NCBI GenBank assembly: GCA_935421135.1
Contig: OW285189.1
Span: 14,715,072-14,779,071 of the forward strand
Reading direction: 5' to 3'
Source: Bugulina stolonifera
Taxonomy: Eukaryota; Bryozoa; Gymnolaemata; Cheilostomatida; Bugulidae
DNA length: 64,000 bases
Below, in pieces: positions 12,504 through 25,350 of this stretch (the first letter of the stretch is position 1; each line of letters opens with the position of its first letter). The position numbers and the translations under genes were made by a program. The notes under the pieces were generated by a model that was not told the DNA's origin, searched no databases, and worked only from the letters and a program-made list of their open reading frames with translations.

Positions 12504-13200
12504 CAAGATTTCTGTCCGTAGACAAAACAACAAGGCGTTTAGAATTTCTGTGTCTGATTCTGTATGAGAGGTAATACAATTCTACAGATAACAATGCTAT
12601 TTTTCTAAATTTTCACCTAAAACCGTTCATTTCATTAATCTCAATCTGTTAACCTGTCTTTTTTATTACATGTATTTGGCATTATGCTACGTACATGTAC
12701 AATGAGTACAGCTTTTCTATATTAATACACTACATTACATGATATACATGTACGTACAATGTAATGGTGTATATATAACTTTTCTCTATCACTACATGTA
12801 CATTGTCTCTTATCAATTTCTCTCACACATAACTTGTGGTAATCTATACAGCCATGTACATGTATAGAAAACTAGGGGTAAGTTTAATAGTAAGTACCTT
12901 TCATAACCCTTAGCCAGGCTATGTCATACTCTTTAATGTTATTATACTATTATACTGTTCAAATCAGTAACTATTTAATACTAACTATTTGTAATAATAA
13001 TATAAGTATATAAGTATATAAGCAAGTAAAACTGAGTACAACTGCAACAAATCATTACTTGGTGACAACTATGTTTGCACCAACATCTGAATAGAGGATG
13101 ACATTGAATTTTAAAGATTGAAAGAGGGCAGAGGTACAATATGCATGCACACATACGCGAAATCACCCATTACTGGAAATAGACACACTAAAGGAATATA
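12504..13200. other. 3' flank of gene 1
   Basis: AT-rich DNA with many TACATGTA words. No exon, LTR end or tRNA-like box was recognised. It separates gene 1 from the 5' flank shared by genes 2 to 4. Confidence 0.45.
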
Positions 13201-13229
13201 TGCAAACTGAATATAACTGAGTCTAATCG

Positions 13230-14179
13230 AATAGGAACTGCCGCATTCAGTTTCCGTATCCATTTGGAAATTTCACTGTATATGATACCAAAACATTGTG
13301 CAGCACTAAAGGTTATAACTTATTCACTCCACCAGTCAATATTGTGCGATAATCAATATTATCATTATTCAAACAACTACCTTTGATATAGGCTAGAAAA
13401 TAAACGTAATCAGACATTGCACTCACAGATAAATTCTGCTATCTTCTCTACTAACTCTTATCTTTTATGTAGTGTAGATGATATACTCAGTATATTATTG
13501 CTAAAGGAGTTCAACCATCCTAAACATATATAAATGTTTATTTCATTTATGTTTCACCAAGTCAACCACCAGCTATATACAGCTCTACTGTTAGCACATG
13601 TCAAGCTGCATGTTGCTGCCGAACTGGTAGAGCAGTGATAGTAATGCAGCTTGCATGAATTATAAAGCTATTGGTAAGTAGTATGCCTAGCCCTATTTGA
13701 ATTGTAATAATATTATTTTTTATGTATATATTAGTCGTATGTATTAGTAAAATTTAAAAGTATAAGTCCCTATTGATGACAAATGTATAGCTTACTTGAA
13801 GTAAAATGATTAGTTTAGCTAATTGCTCATGAATGAAACACATAAAATCAAAAATTCAATCTCACAGCATCTGTAAACCTGAGTTCATAACCACGAAACC
13901 TAGTGGCAAATATGAAATTCTATCATAATAGTATAATATTAGTAGCTAAGTTAAATGTACATGTGCATGTAAGAGGAAATATCACCATCATTCGATTAAA
14001 GGACTGGATGTATGGTAGTTTAACATGAGTTTTAAGCACTCGGTTAGAACATGAGTCTCTAACAGCAGCTTTGCAGATGTGACCAAGAATTGGATGCTTA
14101 TCAATCACATAATAATTATAGCCTGTAGCCTTCTGCTTATTTAGTAGATCGGAGGTTGGAGAAAAATTCAAAGCAGTAG
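13230..14179 (+). promoter_or_regulatory. Conserved 5' flank of gene 2
   Basis: This block is repeated before gene 3 (about 29370-30624) and gene 4 (about 59470-60478). Shared landmarks are the CATTTGGAAATTT word, the ACCAGCTATATACAGCTCTA block, and a GCCTGTAGCCTTCTGCTTAT segment just before the ATG. Position and conservation suggest promoter and 5' UTR. No convincing TATA box or start site could be fixed, so its regulatory role is inferred. Confidence 0.4.
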
Positions 14180-17100
14180 ATGTCAACAATGAGTACTGCC
14201 GACAGCGGAAGTGACCCAACAAGTTTGGAAAATAAATGGGAGGACAGTGATAAGCCAGACAGTAGTCGAAGGGATCAAGATTGTTCACATGTGATTGGTA
14301 GCCTCAGTACCACCACTGGTAACGATGATCCAGAGCAGGATAGTATAACAATCTCATATACACGGAATCAGAAGATTATATTAGCCCTAGTACTGACTGG
14401 ACAGTTCCTCTGTAACTCATGTGTTTCTTTACCTGCCCCTTTCCTGCCTAAACTGGTGAGTGCCCTGTTTACTGTGCATGCTGTATGTTACATATACTTA
14501 TCAATTATAAGTTACGGAACTGATAACTGTACCGCCACTGTAGATGTGAGCGTGGCCTGAGAGTGTGGAGGCAGCCCCCAACTAACATTAGATTACCTAT
14601 ACTTGGGAGGAGCTAGACAGAAATAAAGCTTTTTATTGCGGGTCACGGTTTGGGGTAAACAAGGGTTTGATTTCTAACGTTAGTAATGATAGCTGGAGTT
14701 ATCTTCTTTTTCTCTCACCCCATTTCATTCTCACGTCAAGTTCATGTCTTTCGCTACTACAGTTTGGTTCTGCATTTTTCTACATTGCTAGCACTGCAGA
14801 GTAGTTTTCTCCCTGTCATAACTGTTGGTACTCCAGGTGCTTGAATCAATCTTATGAATAATCAGGAAATTATTGCATATGGTATTCCTAATGTTGGCAG
14901 ATTTTCACTTGAAATCAGTATAAACCTGGGATACTATTTTCTTCAGAAGGTTTACAGCCCAGATCTCGGCGTGCAGTTACAGTACTAAGCTAAAGTATTT
15001 ATCTATTGGATGTGATAAGGATGCTGATTTGTGAAATCTTTAGTTGAGAGTAGTGGTTGAAGGTGTAGCTAAGGCTATTCAATATATTTATTAGATATCA
15101 TTGTTATTTCAGGACGAAACCCACAACATTAACTCAGATTTGACTGGTTGGTTACTTGGCTTATTTGCGTTGGTGCAATTAGTTATGTGTTCTGTGTTTG
15201 GAAAAGCTGTGAGTACTCCTAGTAATTGTATACATGTATAAGCGTATGCGCATATGACGTGTATACGTGTATATGTGTATGCGCGTATGCGTGTATAGGT
15301 GTATACGTGTAAATACCTGTACGTATACGTACACGTGTAGGTGTACGTGTATGTGTCTGCGTATGCGTAAGCGAATGCGTAAGTGTATGCTCAAATATAT
15401 GCGTACGTGTGGGCATACATGTACATGTGGCATACATGTACATGTGCATGTACACATACATGTATGTACAATGTATACATGTATGTGTAAATGTACATGT
15501 ATGGAAACGTGTAGACTATAAAAGTTTGCATCGAGTCTCAACTTTCACATAGATCAATAGTATTAATATATTTGGATACACCCAAAGCTTTGCCTGCAAA
15601 TTGCACTTATGCTTTTAAAATAATACAAAAATATCACATTGGATATGTTATAGTTTTTTGCAACGAAATTTATTTGCATTTTACCATTTCAATTACTACT
15701 ACTTTACACGTACTTCAATAAAGCAGATGTGGTCTTTTATGACTGCAAGAACAAACCTAAAACAACCAACCTACTATTATCATGATTTCTTTACTTCAAT
15801 AGATGAGTCACATTGGCTTACGCACAACATTTATAAGTGGACTGTTCTTCTGTGGTGGTTCTACAGCTATATTTGGATTGCTGGAATGTGTGACTTTACC
15901 AGATGATACAGATAAATCCGTGGATGTCACGTATTTAGTGCTAGTGACAGTATTACGTGTGGCACAAGGCGTCGGTTCTGCTGCATTCATAACCGCTGCG
16001 ATGACCCTACTAGTGACTACATTCCCTCACAATGCTACCAAAATACTGGTAAGTTTTAGTGCCAATAAAATGTTCACTTTAAAGTTTACTACAGCACTGT
16101 TCTCTAACATTATGCGCATTTTAACTCGACTGTTTTAATAAAATTAACTGTGCTATGACAATTAGTAATACAAAATTTGGGCCTACAACAGAATTTTTTG
16201 GGTAGTGAAGTGGAGTAGCCTATTGTTATATGGCTGACAATGTGTGATGTAGGCCTACATGTGCTGCCTAGCATTGCCTAGTATTGCCTAGTATTGCCTA
16301 GTATTGCTTAGCATTGCCTAGCATTGCCTAGTATTGCCTAGTATTGCCTAGTATTGCCTAGTATTGCCTAGTATTGCCTAGTATTGCCTAGTATTGCCTA
16401 GTATTGCCTAGTATTGCCTAGTATTGCCTAGTATTGCCTAGTATTGCCTAGTATTGCCTAGTATTGCCTAGTATTGCCTAGTATTGCCTAGTATTGCCTA
16501 GTATTGCCTAGTATTGTATTTTGTGGGGCTGCGTGGCACAAATTATTTCATGTTATCATTTTGACTATTTAAAATTTATGATAATAGCAACTAAACATTC
16601 CTTATACAATGCAATAGGCTATTTGTATCACTGTAAAATTACAAACTAAATAATACTTGCGTTCAAGTTTAAAGGTAATACAGGCTACAATAGTTTATCA
16701 TCAAAAGCCATACTGTGAGATAGGATGGTCCTATGGTCCTACCATTATGACTAAGTGTCATTATTTATGCCCTAGAGTTACTCGGAAACTGTGATAGGAT
16801 GCGGCATAATGGCTGGTCCAGCAATGGGTAGCGGTTTGTATAAGGTAAGGATAACTGATGGACGTTTAATTACTTATTAGTAGTGCTGAACTAATGATAG
16901 AGATTATATAGTATTATATATATGTATATACACTATATATACATGTACATGTTACATAACATATGTAAGCTAGATCCTGTGCACCTATTCTACTGTTTAT
17001 TACCATCAGTTCTATTTCTCTCTTCCATTAGCTCGGAGGGTTCCTTGTGACGTTTAGTGCTGTTGGTGGTTTAATGGTATTGGTTTCTCTCATCATGCTT

Positions 17101-19829
17101 TGCATCCTTCCTCACAACCGTAAGTTAACTACAAGCAACAGCTCATGTTCACATTAACAAAGTGGAAAAATTGATAAAACATTTATTTTTAAATCGTGTG
17201 TTCTTAGGAAAAAGTTGATGCTTCCTTAATATGCACCAGGTCACAATAGTATTTTGGTTTTTCCTTAACCTGTAAAGTTGTCTTCTCTTTTCAAGAATTT
17301 TTATCTTCTGATGATGATGCTCGAATAAGCATCGAAATATGAGGATTAAATCAAAATATAAAGATGTGTCTTGTTTTATTATTCATCATAAAAATATTAG
17401 CTCAACATTTTTTAAGAATAACATTATATCCCATGTTTAACATTTTTATGTAGACACTAGTTATATAAATATAAATATTTCTTATAATAATAATTATCAT
17501 TGGTAGAATCGTAAGCCTTTCAGGTGCGGTCAAAATATAGGTCGAGTAGTTATGGCTGGATCAGCCAGACTGGCAGTTTTTACACAGTATATCGCATACT
17601 CATACTTTGGAACTAATGCTAAGTATATTTACATGAATCATACAGTACAGGAGGCAGAAGAAGATGGGAAGTGTTCCTTAGTAGACTTACTCTCCAACAT
17701 AAACATAACGCTTTCACTTATTCTTGCAATAAACACTGGAATAATATGGGCTAGTATTGATCCTGTGTTGGAACCCGAGCTAAGAAAAACGGTATGGATA
17801 TCTACACACATTTTAAATTTTTAAATGGTTACCATAATTTACCTACTATTTAATATACATGACTTGTGCATGCTCATGAGTTGTAACACATGACTAATAA
17901 TAATGCAGATTCTAATGTTATCTGGTAGTCAATCATTTTGTAGCTACAATAATAATTGCTACTGCATTCTCTGTCAACTTGAAGAACAGTGTGGCTATTC
18001 CTCCATCTAGGTGCTCATTATATGTTTGCAATATTTCATTTTGAACTAGTCAAGCGGACTCCAGTCCTCTAAATTTAGCATTGCAATCATGTACATCATC
18101 CACATTATACACAATGATGTCTTTTCCCATGATGAGACCTTCACTAGCTTTACTACCTTACAGTTTGGGTTGACCCAAGAGATCAGTGCTCTTACGTTTC
18201 TACTACTGTCTGTATCCTACAGCATAGTAGCACCAATGGTTGGTAAAGCACTAGATAGATTGGTAAGTGTATACTTGTTTATTATGTACATGCAAACGAA
18301 ACGACCTCGGTATGCCATACAAAACAAGGTAGTAGGTTCTACTAATGGGAATTTTTATATAACCTATGTATTACATGCATGTAGTACATGCATAATGTAC
18401 GAACATAACTATATTTGAGGCATGACATTATGCAAGCTACACACATTGTGTACTAACATGTGTACCCACATAATGTGAAAGATGGTATCACTATTCACAA
18501 TGTTTATTATTCTGTTGCTCATTGAGCTCCAGAATTCTGCGTAATTATTTAAAGAGAAAGTAGGTCATGCTTAAACATGTTACACATGTCTTTTACGGTT
18601 ACAGAGATGGTTGGATGCATTGAACGTTATTGTATTTGGATTTACCCTGTGTGGCGTTAACTTCATTTTCATGGGGCCTTCTCCACTATTTCCTGGATTG
18701 GAAAGGTACTATTCCTCTTACAATTGCAGTTGATATTGAAGCTCCTTAGCACCTTCGAATAAACTTTTGTTCAGAAAAAAATCTATATTGGTGCAACTTT
18801 TCAACGTATAGTACTCATTGCATGACAACATTGTTGCATCTAACTTACATTGTACACACAACTTACTCATGGTATGGTTTTAGACCGTTATGGCTTCTGC
18901 TGGTCACCGTAGCAATTCTGGGAGTTTCGCTGGCATTTATCCTAATACCAGGTCTAGAACTATCTTTTAGTAAAGCTAATACGTAAGTAATATTGTATCC
19001 TGTTTTGAAAGCTAAAGTTCCGAAAGACCGTTTCATTGAGTGTTATCTGCAACATGAGTTTCCCTGATAGTGTGGTTCAATTCATAGAATAAATTTAATA
19101 TATTCTAATAAGTGAGATTTGGTGTACAAAGGTAGAACAATGGGAGAGGTTAATTTCACACTGTAACTTGCGGTGACTCATTGAATGTCCACCAACTAAC
19201 GTGTACAATCTAAATCTTTATTTGATGCAGGAAAAAGGATGGTACGGCACTTGGTGCATCTGCTACAGCAGTTGTTTCTGGATTATGGAACGGTGCTTAT
19301 GCAATCGGGTACGCTCATTTAGGATGACAGTTGATACCTGCATGAAGATGTTACTTGGTTTATGTTATTTGAAATGATAGTGAATGGTTAGTTTTCAGCA
19401 TTGATGGAAAATCGTGAACAAATGGTAATCCTTACATGTACAATCGATTTTTTCTCAAAATAAGTCTCAATGACAATCCAAAACTGAATATCTAGTGAAA
19501 GATTTATTAGTTGGAATACGGACTTTTCGAGACTGCAAGTATCAAAGTGAACTATTTACAATCGAATATCAGATGCAGTGAAGTTTCTTGTTCTTTGCCT
19601 TGTATTGACTAAATTGTTGATATATTTTAGAGATTTTGTTGGACCAACCGTCTCAGGAGTGATAACAGAACATGCTAGCTTTGGTTGGACGATGACAACT
19701 TACACATTCACCTGTTTAGCCTGTGTCTTGTTAATAGCATCTGTAAAGATGTACCAGTGTAATAAAAAAACATCCACTAAAACTCAAAATGTAACAGTTG
19801 TTAACACTGGTTTAGATGATCAATGTTGA
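14180..19829 (+). CDS. SLC18B1-like: SLC18B1-like MFS transporter, gene 2 (intact)
   Basis: Predicted polytopic transporter of vesicle or plasma membranes. Exons: 14180-14455, 15113-15208, 15803-16048, 16776-16844, 17032-17119, 17646-17791, 18164-18262, 18605-18705, 18884-18982, 19231-19308, 19631-19829. This gives 1497 coding bases and 498 residues, near the family size of about 450-460 plus an acidic N-terminal tail. The tail (residues 1-55) is rich in S, D and E. Hydrophobic helices follow: residues about 58-85, exon 2 (93-124), exon 3 (125-206), and so on to exon 11. The loop motif VFGKA in exon 2 is echoed by VGKALDRL in exon 7, the expected pseudo-repeat of the two MFS halves. The ATG at 14180 has a second ATG three codons on. 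Every donor and acceptor is GT-AG, and exon 6 joins in phase at a TACAG acceptor. Substrate is inferred only from family. Confidence 0.88.
14560..14770. repeat. Dispersed repeat fragment in intron 1 of gene 2
   Basis: The segment from AGGAGCTA to CATGTCTTTCGCTACTAC is recognisably the same as 35283-35450 (AGGAGCTA to CGTCTTTTACCACTACC), including TCACCCCATTT. It is absent from intron 1 of gene 3, so it is probably an insertion of an unnamed short element. Confidence 0.45.
15220..15515. repeat. Cryptic TG/TA/CG-rich simple repeat in intron 2 of gene 2
   Basis: Imperfect alternating purine-pyrimidine runs (GTATGCGTGTA-type words) extend for about 300 bases. A shorter relative lies at 31995-32100 in gene 3. 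Long open frames here are artefacts of the simple sequence. Confidence 0.75.
16266..16516. repeat. 10-bp minisatellite (GCCTAGTATT), about 25 units, intron 3 of gene 2
   Basis: The units are nearly perfect apart from GCAT/GCTT variants at the left end. Gene 3 has only two or three units at the same place, and the family-A LTR landed in them with the duplication GTAT. Confidence 0.92.
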
Positions 19830-20377
19830 AAATAATTTTTTGGAACAACCAGCTGTAACCAATTTGTCTCAAATTCAGCATAATAATATTGCATCTAGTG
19901 TATGTGTCTGTACATTTGAGTATTTTATAATTATACAATATAAATTACTGCCTACCATAAGCTAGCCAATTAAAGTTAAACTATGCCATCTACGCTTATG
20001 TCTCACTTAATCTTCATTACTGAGGCTTTTCCTCGATTCATGAATTCACACTATTTGCCATTGTTGTTTATGTTGCAACGACTGGTCAAGGCCGACTGTT
20101 TCATTTTAGGCCCTTGAGTGCCTTTTAATTATGTCCTAGTCATCCTTCCCAATGGTGTACCTTAATGACTCCAGGGTGATTTGATCAGATGAATTAATTT
20201 CATGGACTTTGTCACCAGTTTTTCGATAGTTGTAGGCCTATATGGGTAGCAACTGAGAGTTGCACTGTAACATGTTGGACTAATGCCAATGTCACTACCA
20301 GCAGTAACTTATACAAGTAGCAGATAAAAAGCTGCGACATTGGCAGCAAATTAAGCAATTTCATCATGAGATGATAT
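19830..20377. other. 3' flank of gene 2, shared with gene 3
   Basis: It matches 55202-55382 and 57997-58367 around gene 3. A TTAA at 20007-20010 is the empty site of the 2.6-kb insertion found in gene 3's flank. A possible ATTAAA polyadenylation signal lies at 19969-19974. No further gene is seen. Confidence 0.5.
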
Positions 20378-21015
20378 TGTAGTATAATATTGTCTTGCTT
20401 GAATCACAAGGGTACCAATGGTGTGAGAAGAGTCTAGAAGTGGTCGACTAGACTTAATCTTCCTGCATTACATAAAGAGTGAAGAGTATGTGTAGCTTAT
20501 TCACATGTAAAGGCGGAGGCCCTGTGCTACGCTCAGAAAGAGTTGAGAGAGTATGTTCTGTATAGCCTAAAAGTCAGCTCGGGCTAGTAGTCCAATGGGA
20601 CCAAGAGCTGGAACTGCTTTGCTAAGAGAGAAGACTCTGTATAGCTTAAGTTGGGAGATATGACTTTATTGCAGTCTGATCATCAACTGATTCGTACAGT
20701 AAAATAATCCTAATTATATACTAAAAGTAGTTCCGGTAGCAGTTCCAGTGAAAAGCCCTATAGATTATCGGGAGGAAGAATATAGTATCGGCTCCGGAAA
20801 TTGCATAACAACATGGCGGCAAAAAGGTCGAGGGCCGACCTTAAAAGTGTTGACCATTATGAAAAGTGCTAATAATTTCGAGGAACAGATAATAATATGT
20901 ATAGACTGGTACATTCTGAAACATCGGCCTCCTTTACAGAGTAGTTAGACATTGTAGTTAAACATAAAAAATGTTACACGAGGTTGCGCATTAGTTATTA
21001 GTAGTTACTACTTCA
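20378..21015 (-). mobile_element. Solo LTR, family B
   Basis: The element runs TGTAGTATAA to ACTACTTCA with ATAT on both sides (20374-20377 and 21016-21019). On the minus strand a TATATAATTA box is followed by AATAAA (plus-strand TTTATTGC near 20663), the order expected for U3-R-U5. The copy at 58368-59015 sits at the same place after gene 3, so insertion predates that duplication. Confidence 0.75.
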
Positions 21016-21397
21016 ATATGTTTCTACTCCAACTACGCTGGGAAAACCCACTAATTGCTTTACTGTTCCTTAGCTAAATGCGTTTTTATACTGTTGTCCT
21101 GTGCATGTGATGCACTCGTTATATAAAATGAAGGGACCGCATAATTCAAACTTGACCTAATTCAAACCAATTATGATGGTTCCATGGAGTTTGAACTAAA
21201 CAAGCTCCACTGTACCAGCATAACTGAATACATACAGGTGATATGAAGAAATGGTTATTGGTTGGCGTGTAAGTGTGTTATGAGGAAGTGTCATAGGTAT
21301 TATCTCTAAATATTAAATGAAGACTTTACAGGTGAGTCCTTTAAAATTTATTCAAAAAGTTGTTCGACTGCACAGGACAAATATATGGGCACCCTGT
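21016..21397. other. Spacer with the Polinton target site
   Basis: It matches 59016-59243 except for an extra segment of about 140 bp (21056-21200), absent downstream of gene 3. The six bases CCCTGT at 21392-21397 are the left target-site copy. Confidence 0.55.
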
Positions 21398-21419
21398 AGT
21401 AGTATAGTCAGTGCAGATC

Positions 21420-21905
21420 TACACAGACACCCGGCCCTTTCCGCGTCGTATTAGCCCTAGATCCAAAAACTCCCCGGGCGGACGACCACCCCACCCGTCC
21501 TCTCGCCCCTCCTCTCCCCTAAACCTCACTCTATGTGCAAAGCCCTAGAACCTACTCCCCCCCATCGCGGGTGGGGTTTCAAAAACCTCATCGGCTGTTC
21601 CGTAGAACCCAGTCTAAAGAGCAAACCCCTCGCCCGGTCCCACGGCTCGGGCGAGGGGGCGCGCGTACGCGCGCGCCCCCCGCCCCGCGAACCCCACCCG
21701 TCCTCCCTCCACCCGTCCCCGCCCCTCCCCACCCCTCCCCACCCCAAACCCCTCCGCCTCGCCCTCCGCCTCGCGGCGGTTCTCGTTCGCGAGTCCAGCC
21801 GTGGCCCCACGCCGCCGTCCCCCCGCCCATCCCCCGCCCCTCCCCCGCTCTCCCGCCCCAACGACCCGTCGCGGCCCTCGCGGGCGGACCGTCGGCTGGA
21901 GTAGG
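21420..21905. repeat. GC-rich outer block of the left palindrome arm
   Basis: A strongly C-rich stretch (CCCCACCC-type words and the GCGCGTACGCGCGC palindrome near 21659) is mirrored at 28625-29115. Open frames in several phases here are proline- or glycine-rich and reflect composition, not coding. Confidence 0.7.
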
Positions 21906-22570
21906 GTGAAGCGAAGGAAAATACGGGTTAGAGTAATGATATCCGGCTATGAAAAACGTGAGCGAGGGTAATGGTACACGAATTTGTTTTAAATTTCAAT
22001 ACGTTTGAGAGTAATAGTACGGTGAAGCGAAGAAAAATACGGGTTGGAGTAATGATAGGGTGCGCCCGTGCGGAGTGCCCGTGCAGAGTTTACGACGCTG
22101 ACTATACTACTATAAGAAACTTACCGAGTGGTGGTGGTGGTGCTTCCGGATGATTTCTTCGCCGGGGACTGTTGAGACTGAACTGGTCGGGGTGACACCG
22201 CACTCGCGCGCTCCTCCGTTCGAGCGCCCCCGGACCTCCGATGAAAGACTCGCGCCTTAACCCTCGTTTCCCTGGTTTGGCGAGGTAAATGGTTTTTAAT
22301 GTATTAGCTAGTGTTTTATTGCTCGGTTTTAAGGTTACAACCGGTAAACCCTCCGTTTTGAGGACGGAGACCCCTTACAATAGAGAGTGAATGTGAAGAA
22401 AAATATACGGGTATATGTACAAGGGTTATGTTGCACTGTTCGTTTACTCTCCAATTTATCGAATGAAGTAGTCTCATCTCCGAGAAATCAGTACTAGCAT
22501 TCTATAGGACTCGTACTCACCCCGTCTTCTGCAACCTTCCGCTTACCATAGAGGTAGGTGAGTCCGGTCT

Positions 22571-22720
22571 TTAGCTGGGTGTAGCTATACGTTTGGTTTC
22601 CTCTTCTGATAAATCTTTATCTTTTCGGATGAGCGCATCTATACTACGAGCACTCAGGGCCATGTAAGCGCTATCCGTGTCCATTTCTACGTACTCAAAC
22701 TCCTCTCTGCTGACGAATCT
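22571..22720 (-). pseudogene. Fragment of protein-primed B-family DNA polymerase, left arm
   Basis: The minus strand encodes about 49 residues containing YVEMDTDSAYMAL, the palm-domain metal-binding motif (DTDS) of B-family polymerases in the form typical of Polintons. The frame ends at TAA (plus-strand 22571-22573). Nothing of the exonuclease domain or the rest of the palm remains nearby, so it is a relic. It mirrors 27386-27535. Confidence 0.65.
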
Positions 22721-22799
22721 GTGAAAATAAAATGGACGGGTTGGAGGGTGCTGACACCGAAGAATAAATAGAGAAGGATTTGATAAAATCTTTGTGTAG

Positions 22800-24450
22800 T
22801 CTAGTTCTACTCATCTATCCATATGTGTACACATGTTAAAATACCTTTATATAATAGTTCAAACACAATTGAATGAATAAAAGACACATATCTAAAGGAG
22901 TATGTCATAGCTATTATTAGCAAGAAAAGACTGTGTGCATGTGTTAAGTCAGCATACATAATACATTAAATAAGCTTTTCACAATAGTAGCGATAGAATA
23001 AATAAAAGGTTGTATGCATGTGTTAAGTCAGCATTATGTAATTCATTAAATAAACTTTTCACAATAGTAGCAATAGAATATATAAAAGGTTGTATGCATG
23101 TGTTAAGTCAGCATTATGTAATACATTAAATAAACTTTTTACAATACTAGCAATAGAATGAATAAATGTGTACACATGGTAAAATACCATTATATAATAA
23201 TTTAAACACAATTGAATGAATAAAACGCACATATATGTAAAGGAGTATGGCATACCTATTATTAGCAAGAAAAGGCTGTGTGCATGTGTTAAGTCAGCAT
23301 ATATAATACATTAAATAAACTTTTCACAAAGTCAGCATAATATATAATACATTAAATAAACTTTTCACAATAGTAGCAATAGAATAAATAAAAGGTTGTG
23401 TGCATGTGTTAAGTCAGCATTATGTAATTCATTAAATAAACTTTTCACAATGGTAGCAATAGAATAAATAAAAGATTGTGTACACATGTTAAAATACCAT
23501 TATATAATAATTTAAACACAATTGAATGAATAAAAGGCACATATGTAAAGGAGTATGACATACCTATTATTAGCAAGAAAAGGCTGTGTGCATGTGTTAA
23601 GTCAGCATATATAATACATTAAATAAACTTTTCACAAAGTCAGCATAAGATATAATACATTAAATAAACTTTTCACAATAGTAGCAATAGAATAAATAAA
23701 GGGTTGTGTGCATGTGTTAAGTCAGCATTATGTAATTCATTAAATAAACTTTTCACAATAGTAGCTATAGAATAAATAAAAGAGTGTGTACACATGTTAA
23801 AATACCTTTATATAATAATTTAAACACAATTGAAAGAATAGGCTGTGTGCATGTGTTAAGTCAGCATATATAATAGATTAAATAAGCTTTTCACATAAAA
23901 TACCTTTATATAATAATTTAAACACAGTTGAAAGAATAGGCTGTGTGCATGTGTTAAGTCAGCATATATAATAGATTAAATAAGCTTTTCACAATAGTAG
24001 CAATTGAATAAATAAAAGGTTGTGTGCATGTGTTAAGTCAGCATTATGTAATTCATTAAATAAACTTTTCACAATAGTAGCAATAGAATAAATAAAAGAT
24101 TGTGTACACATGTTGAAATACCTTTATATAATAGATTAAATAAGCTTTTCACATACCTATTATTAGCAAGAAAAGGCTGTGTGCATGTGTTAAGTCAGCA
24201 TATATAATAGATTAAATAAGCTTTTCACAATAGTAGCAATAGAATAAATAAAAGGTTGTGTGCATGTGTTAAGTCAGCATTATGTAATTCATTAAATAAA
24301 CTTTTCACAATAGTAGCAATAGAATAAATAAAAGATTGTGTACACATGTTAAAATACCTTTATATAATAATTTAAACACAATTGAAAGAATAGGCTGTGT
24401 GCATGTGTTAAGTCAGCATATATAATAGATTAAATAAGCTTTTCAATAGT
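22800..24450. repeat. AT-rich tandem/mosaic repeat array, left arm
   Basis: Units of about 80 bases contain TGTGCATGTGTTAAGTCAGC, then a TTAAATAAACTTTTCACAAT block and AATAGAATAAATAAAAG. They are interleaved with ACACATGTTAAAATACC units. Some units have lost internal blocks. The mirrored array is 25670-27290. Confidence 0.8.
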
Positions 24451-24759
24451 AGGTAGGTGTCACTGTTTTAGTCTCCCTATAATAAATATAAAGTAGCAGG
24501 GTGTAAGTAATTTTTTAGCTTGATAGCATTATATACAATAAACACTTCACAATTGCTGCCAATTACCCTATTTAGCACTAACCTTATGTTCTACTTGTTG
24601 AAATCTCTGATCAGGTGCTGACTAGTAGGTAGCTGTCTCTGTTTTAGTCTCACTCTGTTGACTAGAGGCTGATTGTACATACTGCTAGAGTGAGAAACTC
24701 ATACCTTAAATAGTAGTATTCAGTAGGCGGAGTCTAACCATTTCCCCACCCTTTGCAAT

Positions 24760-25350
24760 ACCACCCCGATGCGTCCCGATGTGAATCCGAAGCCTCCCGA
24801 TGCACCCCGATGCGAATCCGAAGCCTCCCGATGCACCCCGATGCGAATCCGAAGCCTCCCGATGCACCCCGATGTGAATCCGAAGCCTCCCGATGCACCC
24901 CGATGCGAATCCGAAGCCTCCCGATGCACCCCGGTGTGAATCCGAAGCATCCCGATGCACCCCGATGTGAATCCGAAGCCTCCCGATGCACCCCGATGCG
25001 AATCCGAAGCCTCCCGATGCACCCCGATGTGAATCCGAAGCTTCCCGATGCATCCCGATGTGAATCCGAAGCTTCCCGATGCATCCCGAGGTAACCCGAT
25101 GCACCCCGATGTGATTTGACACATCGGGGCACATCGGGATGCATCGGGAGGCTTCGGATTCGCATCGGGGTGCATCGGGAAGCTTCGGATTCGCATCGGG
25201 GTGCATCGGGAGGCTTCGGATTCGCATCGGGGTGCATCGGGAGGCTTCGGATTCACATCGGGACGCATCGGGAGGCTTCGGATTCGCATCGGGAGGCTTC
25301 GGATTCGCATCGGGAGGCTTCGGATTCACATCGGGACGCATCGGGGTGGT
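24760..25350. repeat. GC-rich 31-bp repeat array spanning the palindrome centre
   Basis: Units read GAATCCGAAG, CCTCCCGATG, CACCCCGATG, C on the left and the reverse complement on the right. The centre, near 25116, is a stem of CCCCGATGTG and CACATCGGGG around a short loop. Units vary at a CG/TG position (GATGCG versus GATGTG). The array has CpG in every unit inside otherwise AT-rich DNA. Confidence 0.88.

Noticed and set aside
15179..15541. Histidine/threonine-rich minus-strand frames of 80-120 codons
   Set aside because: They come from the TG/TA-rich simple sequence in intron 2 of gene 2 and cross no splice-consistent boundary.
21526..21909. Several overlapping proline- or glycine-rich frames of 80-124 codons, mirrored at 28625-29008
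   Set aside because: They are open on both strands and in several phases because of extreme GC composition, and have no domain pattern.
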